DNA of 40,082 nt from positions 1 to 40,082 of the IMG/VR virus record IMGVR_UViG_3300046010_003001. One strand, given 5' to 3'. The notes under the pieces were generated by a model. It was not told the DNA's origin. It saw nothing but the letters and a program-made list of their open reading frames with translations, and did not search any database. The stretch comes from a virus. Shown here piece by piece: positions 1-10,158 of this stretch (position 1 is the stretch's first letter; the number at the start of each line of letters is the position of its first letter). A program made the position numbers and the translations under genes.

Positions 1-2
1 GT

Positions 3-1058
3 GCTAGTTACGATAGCAATGGCTATGCTCAATATAAAAAGTTGTGGGGTAAAAAATATCCTAACAGCATTGGCATGATGTACAGTGCTATGACAAAGCG
101 TGTTGGCTTACACCCAATGGATGAAGAATATATTCTAATGGGTATGGCTGCATATGGTCATCCTGTATATGCTAACTCAATCGACAGCGAACTTATCTCA
201 GATAGAACTAATTTAGAATTCATGCGTAATTTACATGTAGGTGTAGACGATGATTTCTTAGGTAGTGATGCAGATCATATGGATATTGCGGCATCTACTC
301 AAGCACTAACTGAATCGCTAATTAAAATTGTTATGTCTAAGGCAAGATATTTAGGTCATAGCAAGAACTTAGTATACGGTGGTGGAGTTGCATTAAACTG
401 CCTAGCAAATCGTGTATTGGGTGATTACTTTGAAAATATTTGGATTGTACCTAACCCAGGTGATGCTGGCAATAGTCTTGGTGCTGCCGCATTAGGATAT
501 GGTAAAAAACTAGTATGGCGTGATGCATTCTTAGGTCATGAGATTCCGGGTAACTACCCTATTGACAATGTGATCAAAGAGTTGCATACTAACAAGATGG
601 TGGGGGTAGCAAGTGGTCGTGCTGAATTTGGACCACGTGCATTAGGTAATCGTAGTTTATTAGCAGACCCAAGAGGCCCTGAAATTAAGGATAAAGTCAA
701 TGAAATCAAACGTAGACAGAAGTTCAGACCATTTGCGCCGATCATTTTGGAAGAGCATGTTCATCAGTACTTTGATATGCCTCGCAACTGGAATAACAGT
801 AGGTATATGCAAGTCATCGCTACTTGCAGGCATCCTGACTTATTTCCTGCTATCGCTCACGCTGACGGCACTAGTCGTGTTCAGACAGTTCCAAAAGATG
901 AATCTGGGATACGACAGTTATTAGAACAGTGGTACAAAGAAACTGGATGCCCCATGTTGTTAAACACTTCACTTAATATCAGAGGTGAACCAATGGTCAA
1001 TGACCGCAACGATGCTGATAGATTTGAAAAACTTTATAACCTCACTGTCTGCTCATAA
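3..1058 (+). CDS. Carbamoyltransferase, NodU/CmcH family (5' end outside window)
   Basis: The reading frame is open from base 3, so the gene continues upstream of the window; only the C-terminal part is seen. Visible blocks are GGGVALNCLANR, PNPGDAGNSLGAAALGYG, GRAEFGPRALGNRSLLADPR, RPFAPIILEE, DGTSRVQTV and MLLNTSLNIRGEPMV. These are the conserved blocks of the carbamoyltransferase family (NodU, CmcH, TobZ), in which the YrdC-like C-terminal domain and Kae1-like domain make carbamoyl adenylate and pass the carbamoyl group to a sugar or other hydroxyl. Such genes are common in T4-like marine phages, where the acceptor is not known; a surface sugar or a modified base are both possible. The end (DRFEKLYNLTVCS) seems some residues shorter than the usual family end. 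It lies 8 bases before the giant repeat gene. Family assignment is firm; the acceptor is unknown. Confidence 0.9.
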   Translation, partial: ASYDSNGYAQYKKLWGKKYPNSIGMMYSAMTKRVGLHPMDEEYILMGMAAYGHPVYANSIDSELISDRTNLEFMRNLHVGVDDDFLGSDADHMDIAASTQALTESLIKIVMSKARYLGHSKNLVYGGGVALNCLANRVLGDYFENIWIVPNPGDAGNSLGAAALGYGKKLVWRDAFLGHEIPGNYPIDNVIKELHTNKMVGVASGRAEFGPRALGNRSLLADPRGPEIKDKVNEIKRRQKFRPFAPIILEEHVHQYFDMPRNWNNSRYMQVIATCRHPDLFPAIAHADGTSRVQTVPKDESGIRQLLEQWYKETGCPMLLNTSLNIRGEPMVNDRNDADRFEKLYNLTVCS

Positions 1059-1066
1059 GTAGATGT

Positions 1067-4000
1067 ATGTTGAGAGATGTTTTTTATTACGGCAAAAAAC
1101 CAAACGTCCATCCTAGAGAAAGATACGCAGAAAACTTAGAACATGCTCGGTCAATGGCTACGACCGAACATTTTTGGGTAATTAACGAGTCCTGTGATTA
1201 TAGAAATTTCGACTGGGATTTTGACTTTGAGTTCCTTCCAGATGAAGATGTATGGGCAGAGTCCCATAACAATGTGTGGCCCAGCCAACATCAAAAAGAT
1301 TCAGGCACCTGGCTTTGTTCTACAGAATTCAGTGACATTATCATTTATAGAAATGATGTTGAACCTGTACGTAGAAAAAATGAAAAGCATGATGCATGGG
1401 TAATTTTAGATAACGTTGACGAATCTAAGTTTGACTTCAGTTGGCATCCTGATCCAACCAGTCCTCCTTATATCTATAAGTGGGGAACTAAATTCTTTCC
1501 TGCGCAACTTAGGCACGTATTAGAATATCGTGTTAAGGGCGCTACACAAGAAAAGTATTTGGATAAAATTGTTGAGTTGCTACCTGAAACGGATCGCTGG
1601 GTAGAGTATCAAACAGTAGATCGTGAATACTTTGATTTGACATGGCGTCCTGATCCAATGGAGCCACCATACATTTATGTATGGGGTAACAAGTATGTAG
1701 ATGGTAAACTACAACCTACATTAGAGTATCATGCACCCAATGCTACAAATAAAAAATACATGCCTGAACCACTTAAAGTTTTGCCTGAATGGGATCGTTG
1801 GGTAGAGCATGTTCAAGTAGATAAAACTAAATTTGATTTTAGTTGGAGACCTGACCCACGTGAACCAGCATATAATTATGTATGGGGTAACAAGTACGAA
1901 GAGGCTGAATTAAAGCCCACATTAGAATATCGCATGCCGGGTGCAACAGCAATCAAGTACATGCCAGATCATGTACCTGTAGTACCACAATGGGATCGCT
2001 GGGTACTTGTAGATAAAACTGTTGACAAAGATAAGTTTGATTTTACATGGAGACCTGATCCACGTGAGCCTGCATACATCTATACTTGGGGTAACAAATA
2101 TATCTCTGCGGAGTTGCAACCTACACTAGAATATAGAATGGAAGGTGCAACTGAACGCAAATACATGGGTAATACTGTTGATGTATTACCGCAGTGGGAC
2201 ATTTGGGTTGAAGTTCAAACTATTGACAAAGAATTGTGTGTTAAAAACAATTTCGATTTTAGTTGGAGACCTGATCCACGTGAGCCTGCATATATCTATA
2301 CATGGGGTAATAAGTTCATTGAAGCAGAACTAAAGCCCACACTAGAATATCGTATGTCAGGTGCAACTGAACGCAAGTACATGGGTAACAATGTTGAAGT
2401 GTTGCCACAATGGGATCGTTGGGTAGAGCAAGTTCCTGTTGATAAAGAGCGTAGCACTAAGAACGGCTTTGACTTTAGTTGGAGACCTGACCCACGTGAG
2501 CCGGCATTTATCTATACATGGGGTAACAAATATGAAGAGGCTGAATTAAAGCCTACATTAGAGTATAAAATGGACGGCGCTACTGAACGTAAGTACATGG
2601 GTAATGATGTTGAAGTGCTGCCTCAATGGGATCGCTGGAACATTATTCACGATGTTATCAAGTCTACATTTGATTTTAGTTGGAGACCTGACCCACGTGA
2701 GCCTGCATTAACTTATGTGTTTGGCAATGAATTGTACGATGGCACTATCATGCCTACCATTGAATACAAAATGAAGGGCGCCACTGAAAAGAAATATATT
2801 AATGATTGGACTAAGCCTAAGTTAAAACCAAATAAGAATTTATTTGAACACTTAGAAGATAGTTACAATATTGATTATAGTTGGAGACCTAATCCAACTA
2901 GCCCTCCCTACATTTATGCATGGGGCAATCAGTGGAACAAGCCAGAAGATAAGATTAGTATTCAGTATGTAGTAGAGGGTGCTACAGAATACAAGTACAT
3001 GGAAGAACGTGCAACACGTAAACCATGCATGGATAACTGGGAAGTTCCTGAAAACTTAGACGTTTCAAAGTTTGACTTTAGTTGGGAACCTAGTCCGGCT
3101 GACCCGCCATATATCTATCAATTTGGTACTCAGTGGCAAAAGACAGGTGGTCCTAGATACGTAGTACCTGGTGCAACCGAAGTCAAGTACATGGGAACAC
3201 TCAAGGCAAGACGATTGCCGTCAATTGACAACTGGACTGTGCCAAGTTATATTGACAAAGACAGTTTCGATTTCAGTTGGCATCCAGATGATACAAGTCC
3301 TCCCTATGTATATCAGTTCCCAACACAGTGGGCTATTGCAGGTGGACCAGTGTACACTGTAGAAGGTGCAAAAGAAAATAAGTTTGTCGATTCACCGTTG
3401 GCAAAAGCCAAACCAAACAAAGATAACTGGGAAGTTAACAAATATGTTGACAGTGACTTGTTTGACTACAGTTGGCATCCATATGTTGATGATGAACCTT
3501 ATATCTATCAGTTCGGCACTCAGCATCAAAAGACGGGTGGACATAGATATATTACGCCGGGTACACACAAAAACAGCCCTGTAATGTATGTTGATGCACG
3601 TATTCTTAAATCAAAGCGTTTAGAAAATAAATCTAAGTTTACTGTATTAAACGATTATAAGATTAAAGAATTTGATTATAGTTGGCACCCTGACGAGACA
3701 GAAGAGCCATACATTTATGTGTTTGGTAACAATCAGTATCCTGCTGAAATCATGCCTACGATTGAATATCGTATGCCCGGAGCAACACAAGTCAAGTATG
3801 TTAACAATATTATTGCCACACTTGATACTGATTTGACTAACTGGGAAATTCCCGACAATGTTGATACAACAGGGTTCGATTTCAGTTGGAAACCTAATCC
3901 AAAAGAACCTGCATACATTTATGAGTTTGCTACTCAGTGGCAAAAGACAGGTGGTCCTCGCTACATTGTAGAAGATGCGACTGAGGTTAAATATTTAGAT

Positions 4001-7000
4001 AGTCAAAAGGTTAAGCGTCTGCCTTCAACCGACAACTGGACTGTGCCTAGTTATATTGACAAAGAACAGTTTGACTTTAGTTGGCATCCCGATGCAACTA
4101 GTCCAGCATACATTTATCACTTTCCAACACAATGGGCATTAAGTGGTGGACCTACTTATACAGTAGAAGGGGCAGTTGAATCTAAGTTTGTAGAAGACCA
4201 ACAAGCCGTAGCATTAGTTGATAAGACTAACTGGGAATATGATACAGACTTAATTGACGAAACTAGTTTCGACTTTAGTTGGCATCCATATATTGAAGAT
4301 CAGCCTTATATCTATGTCTTTGGTACACAGCATCAAAAGACAGGTGGTCCAAAGTATATTACACCGGGCTGTCATAAGAACAGTCCTGTAAAATATATTG
4401 ACACACGTATTCTTAAGGCAAAGAGATTGCCATGCATGGACAATTGGAAGATCATTGATGACGTTGTAGTTGATGAATTTGACTATAGTTGGCATCCAGA
4501 CGAAACTGAAGAGCCATACATTTATCAATTTGGCAACAATCAATACAGTGCTGAGATTATGCCTACTTTGGAATACAAAGTTAAGGGTGCAACACAAATA
4601 AAATATGTTAACACGATTGTTGCTAGGTTAGGAAAAGACTTGACCAATTGGGAAATTCCCAATAATATCGATACGTCTGAGTTTGACTTTAGTTGGAAGC
4701 CTAATCCTAAAGATCCTGCTTATGTGTATGAATTTGGCACACAGTGGCAAAAGACAGACGGCCCTTGTTATGTAGTAAAGGGCGCAACAGAAAGAAAGTA
4801 CATTGATGGGTCAAAGGCTAAAAGATTATCTAGTAAAGAAAATTGGACCATTCCTAGCAACATTGATATTACTGGATTTGATTTTTCATGGCATCCAGAT
4901 AATACTAGTCCTGCTTACATTTATGTATTTGCAACTCAATGGGCACTCAGCGGCGGACCTGTATACACAGTTCCTGGAGCAACTGAAACAAAGTATGTAG
5001 AAGATCAATCTGCAAAGTCATTACCAGATAAGACTAACTGGGAATTTGACAGTAATCTTATTGATGAAACAAGTTTCGATTTTAGTTGGCATCCATACGT
5101 AGAAGATCAACCATACATTTATCAATTTGGTACACAATGGCAAAAGACCGGTGGTCCTGTATATAAGACACCTGGCGTTCATAAGAACAGCCCTGTAAAA
5201 TACATTGACACACGTATTCTTAAAGCAAAGAGATTGCCTAACGGCTCATCTAATTGGAATACATTACATGACTATCAAATTGTAGACTTTGATTACAGTT
5301 GGCATCCTGACGATACTGACGAGCCATACATTTATGTGTTTGGTAACAAGTACTATTCAGCCGAGCAAATGCCTACGATTGAATATCGTATGCCAAACGC
5401 CACTCAAGTCAAATATGTACATAGTCCTGTAGCAACATTAGCACAAGATAAAACTAATTGGGATATTCCTACTAACGTAGACATTAGTAATTTTGACTTC
5501 AGTTGGAAGCCTAGCCCATTAGAACCTGCATATATCTATCAGTTCGGTACTCAGTGGGCTAAGACTAGAGGTCCACGATATGTTGTTAAGGGTGCTAAAG
5601 AAGTAAAGTATATTGATAGCACTAAAGCAAAGGCATTAGACACTAGAAAAAATTGGGAGATTCCTAAGACACTAGACATTAGTGAATTTGACTTTAGTTG
5701 GCACCCAGATGATACTGATCCTCCCTATATCTATCAGTTCGGTACTCAGTGGGCATTAACTGGTGGTCCAAGATATGTAGTTGAAGGTGCCAAAGAAGTA
5801 AAGTATGTTGAATCTATTATTGCTAAGGCAAGATCCAACATGACTAACTGGGAAGTACCTGCGAATATTGATAACAAGTCCTTCGACTTTAGTTGGCATC
5901 CATATGCGGAAGATGATCCGTTCATCTATCAGTTTGGTACACAGCATCAAAAGACAGGTGGACCTCGCTATCTAGTACCCGGTGCTACAAAGATTAAGTA
6001 TGTTGATACACGTGTTCTAAAGGCAAAGAGATTGCCAGATAGAACTAACTGGTATGTTCCTGAAAACACTGACGTATCAAAGTTTGACTTCAGTTGGCAT
6101 CCTGATGAAACTGCTGATCCTGCTATCTATCAATTTGGTAGTGTTGTAGGTAAAGATGACGGCCCAAGATATATTGTACCTAACAATGATGGTAAGGTAC
6201 TATTCTTAGAAAATCTTTATGCAGAAGAAACAGAAGAAAAATCTGTAGCAAAATACTTTATTGAAACTACACTAGAAGATTTAATCAGTCTGCATCCAGA
6301 TGAAGTCTTTTGGGCATTGAACAGAGACTTGGATTACTCTAAGTTTGACTTTGATTGGAGACCAGATGTATACCAATCAAACTACATTCATGCCTTTGGT
6401 TCACGTGACAACATTGACACTCAAACATATTTTGTCAATGCTGTTATTTGGGAAAAGGGATTTAGAAATATCAACTATATCGAAGATGATAAGATTCAAA
6501 TTAAAGCGAACCTTGACATGTTCTATGTTGATAGAGGAAACCCTGAGGCTCAAGCAAGATTTGACGCACTAAAAGCACGTTTCCCTAAGATTCAAAAGAC
6601 TCGATATCTTAACAGTTGGGTAGACACAATCAATCGTTGTACTAATCGTGCATCAACAAGTTTGTTGTGGGTATTAAACTCAGAACTAGACTATAGCAAT
6701 TTTGATTTTGAATACTATCCTAACGCATGGCAAATGAAGATGGTTCATGTGTTTGGTACACAGTGGAGTCACTGGGGAACTACGTTCATGGTAAATCGTG
6801 AATCATTCTCTAATGATACCAAATACATCAAAATCATTGAGCATTTGAACAATCTAAACTTTGTCAAGGACAATCGTGCTAAGGCAACTAAGTGCATCTA
6901 TGACATAGTATTGATCGATCACGGCAACAGTGAGACAACTACAATTGTTGAACAACTTAAGCAAAAGGCTCAAGATAAGCAGGTCATTACTGTAAAGTAT

Positions 7001-8236
7001 AGTGAGAGTTATTTAAACACTCTACATCAGATTTTAAGTAAGCAGCCTGAAAAGAAAGAACATTACTTGTGGATTTGCAGTAGCGTATGTGACTACCGTG
7101 ATTTTGATTTCTCATATGTATGTGATCCATTTGCTAAAGATCAGTTGCATGTATTCCCTAGTGGTAAGCAAAAGTTTGGTGACACGTTCTTTATTGACGT
7201 TAATAAGACACGTGAAATCATTTCTGATATGAAGGTATTGGAAGACTACCATAAGGTTAATTACAACTCTACAATGCGTGTATCTCGCTTACCTGAACCT
7301 ATCATTTCAATAAGTGATGATACTATGGTAAACATTGCACAGCAAGTCAATGATTGGCCATATGCAACTATTATCAGTGAAGGTAATAGTGATATTGAGC
7401 AAATTGAAGTTGAGCCTATGAACTTATGGCAACCTGACACTAAAAACATTATGGTTACCAGCACAGGCGCAACTAGAATTATTGTACCGCGAGAAGCAAA
7501 AGATTTCATTAAGAAAGAATTATATGATTATCCTTACATTAAGAAATCTGCTAAACTTGCAAAGAGTAATCCACTAGATATCGTATTCTTAAGCAACGGT
7601 GAAACTGGTGCAGATGAAAACTATGAACATCTATTGAAGATAACTAAGGGTCTTAAGAACCGTGTTGTCAGAGTAGATGGAGTTAATGGTCGTGCAGCCG
7701 CATATCACGCTGCCGCAGAAGCAAGCAACACACCTTGGATGTTTACAGTGTTTGCTAAATTGAAAGTTAGTGCTAAGTTCGATTGGAACTGGCAACCTGA
7801 TAGAATGCAGGTGCCTAAGCACTATATCTTCCAAGCAAAAAATCCTGTGAACGGACTTGTATATGGTCACCAAGCAATGATTGCTTATAACAAGAGATTG
7901 ACACTCGCCAACGAAGGTAAAGGATTAGACTTTACACTAGATGACGAGCATGAGGTAGTAGAACTATTGTCAGGTACTGCAATGTACAACACGGATTCTT
8001 TCTCAACATGGCGTACAGCCTTCCGTGAAGTATTGAAGTTACGTGCCGAAGATAGTGATGTTGCCCGTGAGCGCCTGGATGCCTGGATGAACAAAGCCGA
8101 AGGGGATTTTGCTCAGTACAGCATCCAAGGCGCAGTCAATGCCGATGAGTATTATGATGAAGTTGACGGTGATTTTGAACAACTCAAGTTGTCATATGAG
8201 TGGGCGTGGTTGCGTGAAAGATTTGAACAACTATGA
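1067..8236 (+). CDS. Giant tandem-repeat protein (2389 aa) of glycosyltransferase-like half-domains
   Basis: One uninterrupted frame encodes about 24 good copies and several decayed copies of a 65-70 residue unit. The consensus is FDFSWxPDxxxPxYIYxFG, followed by P(T)xEYxxxGATxxKY and then W(E/D/R) about 10 residues on. Units near nt 1427-2870 use the form RPDPREP...WGNKY...ELKPTLEY. From about nt 3068 four kinds of unit alternate in a fixed order: QWQKTGG, QWALSGG, QHQKTGG plus DTRILKAKRLP, then AEIMPTIEY. Decayed copies near nt 1170-1330, 6330-6800 and 7070-7190 have the form LWVLNxxxDYSxFDF. The last ~220 residues (DIVFLSNGETGADEN, then VNGRAAAYHAAAEASNTPW, then FDWNWQPDRMQ, then NPVNGLVYG) look like a complete GT-A-type domain. 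The repeats resemble its second half, with no DxD motif visible. The product could be a virion or surface protein or a scaffolded glycosyltransferase; function is unknown. The ATG at 1067 is the first plausible start and no signal peptide is seen. Confidence 0.9.
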   Translation: MLRDVFYYGKKPNVHPRERYAENLEHARSMATTEHFWVINESCDYRNFDWDFDFEFLPDEDVWAESHNNVWPSQHQKDSGTWLCSTEFSDIIIYRNDVEPVRRKNEKHDAWVILDNVDESKFDFSWHPDPTSPPYIYKWGTKFFPAQLRHVLEYRVKGATQEKYLDKIVELLPETDRWVEYQTVDREYFDLTWRPDPMEPPYIYVWGNKYVDGKLQPTLEYHAPNATNKKYMPEPLKVLPEWDRWVEHVQVDKTKFDFSWRPDPREPAYNYVWGNKYEEAELKPTLEYRMPGATAIKYMPDHVPVVPQWDRWVLVDKTVDKDKFDFTWRPDPREPAYIYTWGNKYISAELQPTLEYRMEGATERKYMGNTVDVLPQWDIWVEVQTIDKELCVKNNFDFSWRPDPREPAYIYTWGNKFIEAELKPTLEYRMSGATERKYMGNNVEVLPQWDRWVEQVPVDKERSTKNGFDFSWRPDPREPAFIYTWGNKYEEAELKPTLEYKMDGATERKYMGNDVEVLPQWDRWNIIHDVIKSTFDFSWRPDPREPALTYVFGNELYDGTIMPTIEYKMKGATEKKYINDWTKPKLKPNKNLFEHLEDSYNIDYSWRPNPTSPPYIYAWGNQWNKPEDKISIQYVVEGATEYKYMEERATRKPCMDNWEVPENLDVSKFDFSWEPSPADPPYIYQFGTQWQKTGGPRYVVPGATEVKYMGTLKARRLPSIDNWTVPSYIDKDSFDFSWHPDDTSPPYVYQFPTQWAIAGGPVYTVEGAKENKFVDSPLAKAKPNKDNWEVNKYVDSDLFDYSWHPYVDDEPYIYQFGTQHQKTGGHRYITPGTHKNSPVMYVDARILKSKRLENKSKFTVLNDYKIKEFDYSWHPDETEEPYIYVFGNNQYPAEIMPTIEYRMPGATQVKYVNNIIATLDTDLTNWEIPDNVDTTGFDFSWKPNPKEPAYIYEFATQWQKTGGPRYIVEDATEVKYLDSQKVKRLPSTDNWTVPSYIDKEQFDFSWHPDATSPAYIYHFPTQWALSGGPTYTVEGAVESKFVEDQQAVALVDKTNWEYDTDLIDETSFDFSWHPYIEDQPYIYVFGTQHQKTGGPKYITPGCHKNSPVKYIDTRILKAKRLPCMDNWKIIDDVVVDEFDYSWHPDETEEPYIYQFGNNQYSAEIMPTLEYKVKGATQIKYVNTIVARLGKDLTNWEIPNNIDTSEFDFSWKPNPKDPAYVYEFGTQWQKTDGPCYVVKGATERKYIDGSKAKRLSSKENWTIPSNIDITGFDFSWHPDNTSPAYIYVFATQWALSGGPVYTVPGATETKYVEDQSAKSLPDKTNWEFDSNLIDETSFDFSWHPYVEDQPYIYQFGTQWQKTGGPVYKTPGVHKNSPVKYIDTRILKAKRLPNGSSNWNTLHDYQIVDFDYSWHPDDTDEPYIYVFGNKYYSAEQMPTIEYRMPNATQVKYVHSPVATLAQDKTNWDIPTNVDISNFDFSWKPSPLEPAYIYQFGTQWAKTRGPRYVVKGAKEVKYIDSTKAKALDTRKNWEIPKTLDISEFDFSWHPDDTDPPYIYQFGTQWALTGGPRYVVEGAKEVKYVESIIAKARSNMTNWEVPANIDNKSFDFSWHPYAEDDPFIYQFGTQHQKTGGPRYLVPGATKIKYVDTRVLKAKRLPDRTNWYVPENTDVSKFDFSWHPDETADPAIYQFGSVVGKDDGPRYIVPNNDGKVLFLENLYAEETEEKSVAKYFIETTLEDLISLHPDEVFWALNRDLDYSKFDFDWRPDVYQSNYIHAFGSRDNIDTQTYFVNAVIWEKGFRNINYIEDDKIQIKANLDMFYVDRGNPEAQARFDALKARFPKIQKTRYLNSWVDTINRCTNRASTSLLWVLNSELDYSNFDFEYYPNAWQMKMVHVFGTQWSHWGTTFMVNRESFSNDTKYIKIIEHLNNLNFVKDNRAKATKCIYDIVLIDHGNSETTTIVEQLKQKAQDKQVITVKYSESYLNTLHQILSKQPEKKEHYLWICSSVCDYRDFDFSYVCDPFAKDQLHVFPSGKQKFGDTFFIDVNKTREIISDMKVLEDYHKVNYNSTMRVSRLPEPIISISDDTMVNIAQQVNDWPYATIISEGNSDIEQIEVEPMNLWQPDTKNIMVTSTGATRIIVPREAKDFIKKELYDYPYIKKSAKLAKSNPLDIVFLSNGETGADENYEHLLKITKGLKNRVVRVDGVNGRAAAYHAAAEASNTPWMFTVFAKLKVSAKFDWNWQPDRMQVPKHYIFQAKNPVNGLVYGHQAMIAYNKRLTLANEGKGLDFTLDDEHEVVELLSGTAMYNTDSFSTWRTAFREVLKLRAEDSDVARERLDAWMNKAEGDFAQYSIQGAVNADEYYDEVDGDFEQLKLSYEWAWLRERFEQL

Positions 8237-8835
8237 AACGTATTCTGATATTAGGAGATAGTTTCGCCGCAGACTGGTCTACAAAATATGATTCATATTC
8301 GGGTTGGTCAAATCTACTAAGAGATAAATTTGTAGTCACTAACCTTGCGCAAGCAGGAGTTAGTGAATACAAGATTTACAAGCAATTGGATACGATCCGT
8401 TGGCTAGATAGTTATGACACATTCATTATAAGTCACACTAGCCCTTATCGTGTACATACAGCAAAACATCCTGTACACAGTGAAGATAAACTGCATAATA
8501 ACGCAGACTTAATTTATTCTGACATTGAATATCATAGTAAGCGTTGGCGCAACCTATTTAATTTTGGCTTGCGCAGTGCAATGGGCTTCTTTAATCATCA
8601 CTATGATATGGAATATTTTGAGACAACATATCGTCTTTATCGTAAAGCCATCGGTGATAGACTAAAATACAAAAACTATATCGTAGTCAACTTCTTTAAA
8701 GATATGGAACGTTACTATCAGGAAGATAACATCATAGACTTTTCAGATATGATACCTGAACATAGTGGCTTTATCAATCATTTATCAGAGTATGGAAATA
8801 AGTTGGTCTATGAAAAACTTTTGGAAAAACTTTAA
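8233..8835 (+). CDS. SGNH/GDSL-like hydrolase
   Basis: The start overlaps the stop of the giant repeat gene (ATGA), so the two are translationally coupled. The N-terminus KRILILGDSFAADW carries the block I GDS motif with the nucleophile serine at about residue 10. Block II is probably the glycine in QAGVSEYKIYKQL. Near the C-terminus, HSGFINHLSEYGNKLVYEKLL resembles block V, with its catalytic Asp/His neighbourhood. At 200 residues it fits the minimal SGNH fold. SGNH enzymes act as esterases or acetyl-hydrolases on carbohydrates or lipids, and some also transfer O-acetyl groups. Next to a carbamoyltransferase and a glycosyltransferase-like repeat protein, action on a surface glycan is a reasonable inference, but the substrate cannot be read from sequence. 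Confidence 0.75.
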   Translation: MKRILILGDSFAADWSTKYDSYSGWSNLLRDKFVVTNLAQAGVSEYKIYKQLDTIRWLDSYDTFIISHTSPYRVHTAKHPVHSEDKLHNNADLIYSDIEYHSKRWRNLFNFGLRSAMGFFNHHYDMEYFETTYRLYRKAIGDRLKYKNYIVVNFFKDMERYYQEDNIIDFSDMIPEHSGFINHLSEYGNKLVYEKLLEKL

Positions 8836-8845
8836 TCCTTTTCTC

Positions 8846-8874
8846 TTGCTTTTACAGCCATAATTTAGTATAGT
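8846..8874 (+). promoter_or_regulatory. sigma70-type promoter for the methyltransferase gene
   Basis: TTGCTT at 8846-8851 is followed by a 17-base spacer and TATAGT at 8869-8874. Counting six bases after the -10 box puts +1 at 8881, which is the A of the ATG, so a leaderless transcript is predicted. There is no Shine-Dalgarno sequence before this ATG, which fits. Confidence 0.55.
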
Positions 8875-8880
8875 GTAACT

Positions 8881-10158
8881 ATGGCTAATCCCGTTATTCT
8901 CAATTATATCAAAAATCACGTAGACAGTAAGGGTGTGCCCACAATCTCAAATGACAAGTGGAACACCTTTATTACTCAGCATTCACAACAAGATATCAAG
9001 GAAGCACTTGCTGAATATATCATAGCCAATAATATTTCATTCCCTATTAAGGGAATTACTCAGCAAGAGTTCGAAGATAACTTTTTGAAGTTCTGTAAAA
9101 CTTCTATGCTTGATGAGTACAAAGATTTTGATACTGTATTAGAAAAGTATCAATACAAATACAAGTATGAAGATAAGCCATTAGGTGTAATCGACAAGTC
9201 ACATGTATATAACAAGTCTAGCGATTACTTTCAAGAACTAAATCGTATGAAGTGTGGTAGCACACTTGTAGACAGTCCTTATAATATTTGGACTACAAAG
9301 CATAAACTTGCTAAAATGAATTGGCACTTTTGGCGTAAAGGTGCGTTAGGTACTAGCGATATTTGTGCGGCTACATTCCGTAGTGCATTTCGTTTAGGTA
9401 CATATACTGCTACACAGTTTAAGCCTAGTGTTGCAAAGGCACTATATGAAAAGCACAATGCTATTAATATACTTGATACAAGTTGTGGATGGGGAGACAG
9501 ACTTGTAGGATTCTACGCTACACCCAACACACGAATTTATGTAGGGTGTGATCCTAACCCGGATACATTTGCAGTGTACAAACAGCAATGCATTGAGTAT
9601 GAACGTTTACTAGGTGGTAAGCCAATTATTGTAGAAAATGTCAACTATTTTAGTTGCACGGGCGTTAAACATGTAGAGATATGGAATCTACCGAGCGAAG
9701 ATGTTGATTGGAAGTTGTATGAAAACACATTTGACTTTTACTTTACATCACCTCCTTACTTTGAAACTGAAAAGTATGCAGAGTCAACTAGCAAGGTAGA
9801 TGAACAATCTTGGAAGCGTTATCCCGATTACCAGTCATGGAAGAATGATTTCTTCTTTAAGGTAAATCGAATGGTGTGGGATACATTAACTGACGATGCA
9901 TATATGATGATTAATATTGTTCCACCGTTAAGAGTACGAAGTAAGACTAATCTTTGTGATGAAATGGTTGATGATATCAAGACCTATCCTAATGCACATT
10001 ATTTGGGTAAGATCGGAATGCGATTACAGGCTAGACCTCACGTGATCAGCAAGACAAAGAACGGTATCTACATTGAACCTATCTATGTGTTCAGAAAAAA
10101 CAACAATAATTACCCAAAATCTGATGATTTCCACCATTTATTCAGTTTTAAGGCTTGA
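8881..10158 (+). CDS. SAM-dependent DNA methyltransferase (N4/N6 amino type)
   Basis: The 425-residue protein has a SAM-binding motif I, ILDTSCGWGDRLVGF (about residues 197-211), then YVGCDPNPDTF. The catalytic motif IV is FTSPPYFETEKY, with TSPPYF at residues 289-294. The S/D-PPY/F signature is typical of enzymes that methylate the exocyclic amino group of adenine or cytosine. The first ~150 residues have no motif I know and may hold the target-recognition part. No restriction partner is visible, so it is probably an orphan phage methylase for self-protection or regulation. The last codons AAG GCT TGA are part of the next promoter's AAGGCTTGAC block. The target base and site are unknown. Confidence 0.85.
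   Translation: MANPVILNYIKNHVDSKGVPTISNDKWNTFITQHSQQDIKEALAEYIIANNISFPIKGITQQEFEDNFLKFCKTSMLDEYKDFDTVLEKYQYKYKYEDKPLGVIDKSHVYNKSSDYFQELNRMKCGSTLVDSPYNIWTTKHKLAKMNWHFWRKGALGTSDICAATFRSAFRLGTYTATQFKPSVAKALYEKHNAINILDTSCGWGDRLVGFYATPNTRIYVGCDPNPDTFAVYKQQCIEYERLLGGKPIIVENVNYFSCTGVKHVEIWNLPSEDVDWKLYENTFDFYFTSPPYFETEKYAESTSKVDEQSWKRYPDYQSWKNDFFFKVNRMVWDTLTDDAYMMINIVPPLRVRSKTNLCDEMVDDIKTYPNAHYLGKIGMRLQARPHVISKTKNGIYIEPIYVFRKNNNNYPKSDDFHHLFSFKA

Noticed and set aside
3647-4597. Minus-strand open frames of 61-115 codons across the repeat gene
   Set aside because: They are antisense shadows of the repeated coding sequence, recur in register with it and have no ribosome sites or domains.
1427-6340. Dense direct DNA repeats that might suggest a CRISPR array or tandem DNA repeat
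   Set aside because: Repeats are in one continuous open frame, about 200 bases apart, with variable sequence between; they encode protein repeats. No short palindromic repeat with spacers is present anywhere in the window.
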